DNA from: Bacteroidia bacterium
Lineage (GTDB): Bacteria; Bacteroidota; Bacteroidia; Bacteroidales; Azobacteroidaceae
Length of the DNA stretch: 8,087 nt
Direction of reading: 5' to 3'
Assembly (NCBI GenBank): GCA_025996815.1
Contig: BNTT01000145.1
Coordinates: 1 to 8,087, forward strand
Position numbers and translations under genes: made by a program. This document shows positions 6,576 through 8,087 of this stretch, in pieces (the stretch's first letter is position 1; every line of letters begins with the position of its first letter). The notes beneath the pieces are model-generated. The model made no database searches. It was not told the origin of the DNA and was given only the letters and a program-made list of their open reading frames with translations.

Positions 6576-6586
6576 TTGTATCTTTG
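6555..6586 (+). promoter_or_regulatory. Consensus promoter for the DUF4143 ATPase gene
   Basis: TTTG (6555-6558), exactly 20 bp, TATCTTTG (6579-6586) is a full match to the Bacteroidetes consensus. Predicted start is near 6590, about 16 nt before the ATG at 6606. Confidence 0.75.
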
Positions 6587-6605
6587 CCGAAAATTTTGAT
6601 GTATT

Positions 6606-7922
6606 ATGAAACGAAAAATCTATGACGAATTGGTCAAATGGAAAAACAAGCCCAACAGAATGCCTCTGATTGTCAACGGTGCGCGGCAGGTGGGTAAGAG
6701 TTTTATTTTGAGAGAGTTTGGCGAGCAGGAGTTTGACAACTGCATTATTGTCAATCTTGAAACCGACAAAGCATTGGTGGAGAAATTTGAGACATATATC
6801 ACGCCTGTGCCTATTCTTCAATACTTGGAATCTGCTCATTCTCAGCGAATTATTCCGAGTAAGACGTTGATTGTGTTCGATGAAATTCAGGCGTGCGAAA
6901 GGGCATTGACTTCCTTGAAATACTTTTGCGAAGAAGCACCCGAATATCATATTGTGGCGGCAGGTTCGCTGCTTGGAGTGGCTGTAAACCGCAAAAAATA
7001 TTCATTTCCTGTTGGCAAAGTCGATGAAATAAATCTGTTTCCAATGGATTTTGAGGAGTTTTTGTGGGCAATGGGGCGAGAAAATTTTGCCACCTTGATT
7101 CGCGAACATTACACCTCCAACGAGCCATTGGATGTCCATTCGATGGCGATAGATTTTTACAACAACTATCTGATAGTCGGTGGGATGCCTGCTGCCGTGA
7201 AGGAATTTATTGCGACCAATAGCTTCGTGGCTGTTGCAGATATTCAAAACAGAGTTTTGAACGAATACATCGCTGATATGTCGAAGTATGCCGAACCCGC
7301 GACAAGCATCAAGATACGCGCCTGCTACGAATCTATCCCCGCTCAGTTGGCGAAAGAAAACCACAAATTTCAATATAATGTGGTACAAAAAGGGGGGAGT
7401 GCCACCATTTTTGGAGAATCAATCGACTGGCTCAAATATGCGGGTGTTATTCTGAAATGTCAAAAAACAACCCAAGGCACGATTCCGATTAAAGTGTATG
7501 TCGATTTGAGCGATTTCAAACTCTACCTCTCTGATGTGGGAATGCTCGTGATGCAGTCGGGAATGGGGACACAAGCCATCCTGTCGCCTCTCAAAACAGA
7601 CAGCCCGTTTATGGGAGCGATTGCAGAAAACTATGTGGCACAAGCCTTTGTCGCCAATCACACGCCGTTGCTCTACTGGAAAAATGACAACACTGCCGAG
7701 GTTGATTTCGTCATTCAAACCGGCGTTGCCGTGATTCCCATTGAAGTAAAAAGTGGCGTGAGAGTACGTTCCAAAAGCATGGGCATCTTCATGGAAAAAT
7801 ACAAATGCCCCTACGGCATCCGCATCTCAAAGAAAAATTTTGGGTTTGAGAACGGGATAAAATCCGTGCCGCTGTATGCGGTGTTTTGCATTGCATCCGC
7901 TGTTGATGTCCGCATTGGCTAA
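6606..7922 (+). CDS. AAA_14 / DUF4143 ATPase
   Basis: A cytoplasmic protein of 438 residues, the usual length for this family. The N-terminal half is an AAA_14 ATPase: Walker A GARQVGKS (25-32), Walker B LIVFDEIQ (88-95, D92/E93) and the conserved AAGSLLG (118-124). The C-terminal half is DUF4143, ending in a PD-(D/E)xK-like signature: E365-V-D367, then IPIEVKSG with E380 and K382. The family is very common in Bacteroidales and its cellular role is not established; the nuclease-like residues suggest nucleic acid processing, but activity is inference. All motifs are intact and the frame is full length. The gene is alone in its transcription unit, with a consensus promoter, an overlapping inverted repeat upstream and a hairpin at its stop. 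It is more AT-rich than the amidase gene and is followed by a transposase start, consistent with an accessory gene. No Shine-Dalgarno sequence is evident before the ATG at 6606. Confidence 0.88.
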   Translation: MKRKIYDELVKWKNKPNRMPLIVNGARQVGKSFILREFGEQEFDNCIIVNLETDKALVEKFETYITPVPILQYLESAHSQRIIPSKTLIVFDEIQACERALTSLKYFCEEAPEYHIVAAGSLLGVAVNRKKYSFPVGKVDEINLFPMDFEEFLWAMGRENFATLIREHYTSNEPLDVHSMAIDFYNNYLIVGGMPAAVKEFIATNSFVAVADIQNRVLNEYIADMSKYAEPATSIKIRACYESIPAQLAKENHKFQYNVVQKGGSATIFGESIDWLKYAGVILKCQKTTQGTIPIKVYVDLSDFKLYLSDVGMLVMQSGMGTQAILSPLKTDSPFMGAIAENYVAQAFVANHTPLLYWKNDNTAEVDFVIQTGVAVIPIEVKSGVRVRSKSMGIFMEKYKCPYGIRISKKNFGFENGIKSVPLYAVFCIASAVDVRIG

Positions 7923-7938
7923 ATAGCCAATCGTGCGG
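7910..7938 (+). terminator. Hairpin overlapping the ATPase stop codon, possible terminator
   Basis: ATTGGCT (7914-7920) pairs perfectly with AGCCAAT (7925-7931) across the loop AAAT. CCGC (7910-7913) can add pairs with GCGG (7935-7938) across a 3-nt bulge. The stop codon TAA (7920-7922) lies at the loop. The following sequence is T-rich but interrupted, so termination strength is uncertain. Confidence 0.45.
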
Positions 7939-7974
7939 TTCGTCTTTATCCATATATTTTTATTGGTATAGGCG

Positions 7975-8005
7975 TTTAGGTCGCCCCAATAATTTGCTAC
8001 CTTTG
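7975..8005 (+). promoter_or_regulatory. Promoter of the transposase-like gene
   Basis: TTTA (7975-7978), 19 bp, TACCTTTG (7998-8005): the -7 element is perfect and the -33 matches 3 of 4. The -7 element sits in a small palindrome, GCTAC-4 nt-GTAGC (7996-8009). Predicted start is near 8009. Confidence 0.5.
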
Positions 8006-8030
8006 TAGCATGGAAGAAAGGATAAAATTT

Positions 8031-8087
8031 ATGGGAGTGAACTCAATCAATTTTTACAGACAGTTTCCAACGGATACAGATTGTTAT
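8031..8087 (+). CDS. N-terminus of an IS1595-type transposase (3' end outside window)
   Basis: Only 19 codons are visible from ATG 8031 (26 if the in-frame ATG at 8010 is used), open to the window edge. The peptide MGVNSINFYRQFPTDTDCY resembles the opening of IS1595-family transposases, where a phrase of the form F..FPT...C comes just before a zinc-ribbon domain; C at the penultimate visible codon would be the first conserved position. The 8031 start is preferred because it leaves a leader of about 22 nt from the predicted transcription start and has an AGAAAGGA (8015-8022) Shine-Dalgarno-like sequence 8 nt upstream; the 8010 start would be leaderless. With so few residues the family call is tentative, and a non-transposase protein is possible. 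Confidence 0.45.
   Translation, partial: MGVNSINFYRQFPTDTDCY

Larger units (their letters stand above)
7965..8087 (+). mobile_element. Left end of an insertion sequence, probably IS1595 family (cut by window edge)
   Basis: The call rests on the transposase-like start at 8031 and its closely placed promoter. The left boundary is a guess, at the GG of 7965 that begins a GC-richer stretch after AT-rich DNA. The right end, the matching terminal repeat and the target duplication are all outside the window. Confidence 0.35.

Noticed and set aside
6358..6605. CRISPR array, tRNA or riboswitch in the repeat-rich intergenic region
   Set aside because: There are only two distinct inverted repeats, no regular direct repeat-spacer series, no cloverleaf and no known aptamer core that I can recognise.

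Overview
The window looks like a chromosomal segment from a member of the Bacteroidota, probably order Bacteroidales. Three things point there. The NusB is about 309 residues, the long form typical of that phylum. Signal-peptide proteins with a CarboxypepD_reg-like domain and a golvesin/amidase protein are present. Nearly every gene is preceded by the phylum's own promoter type (TTTG, about 20 bp, TAnnTTTG), while Shine-Dalgarno sequences are mostly absent. The species cannot be named from this window.

Layout. (1) Positions 1-2262, minus strand: the first 754 codons of a large exported protein that combines a zinc N-acetylmuramoyl-L-alanine amidase fold, a golvesin-like domain inserted into it, and a fibronectin type III domain; the gene runs off the left edge. 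(2) 2263-2373: a compact divergent promoter region. (3) 2374-3303, plus strand: nusB. (4) 3304-3357: a convergent junction with two TTTTGCAAAA palindromes. (5) 3358-4973, minus strand: a two-gene type IV (AbiE-like) toxin-antitoxin operon joined by an ATGA overlap, with its own promoter and a 10-bp inverted repeat in the predicted leader. (6) 5104-6357, minus strand: an exported CarboxypepD_reg-like protein. (7) 6358-6605: a 248-bp divergent intergenic region holding a near-consensus promoter on each side, a 30-bp-arm hairpin (REP/MITE-like) and a perfect 16-bp inverted repeat over the right-hand promoter. (8) 6606-7922, plus strand: an AAA_14/DUF4143 ATPase. (9) 7923-8087: a hairpin at the ATPase stop, then a promoter and the first codons of what looks like an IS1595-type transposase, cut by the right edge.

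How the parts fit. The exported amidase-like protein, nusB and the CarboxypepD_reg-like protein read as host chromosome genes. The AbiE pair, the DUF4143 ATPase and the insertion-sequence fragment read as accessory genes, and the first two are visibly more AT-rich than the amidase gene. The AbiE pair is a complete operon of a known defence/maintenance type. No wholly new multi-gene system can be demonstrated here. The most useful unexplained signals are the inverted repeats placed on or just after the promoters of the two accessory transcription units, and the large hairpin at 6404-6496.
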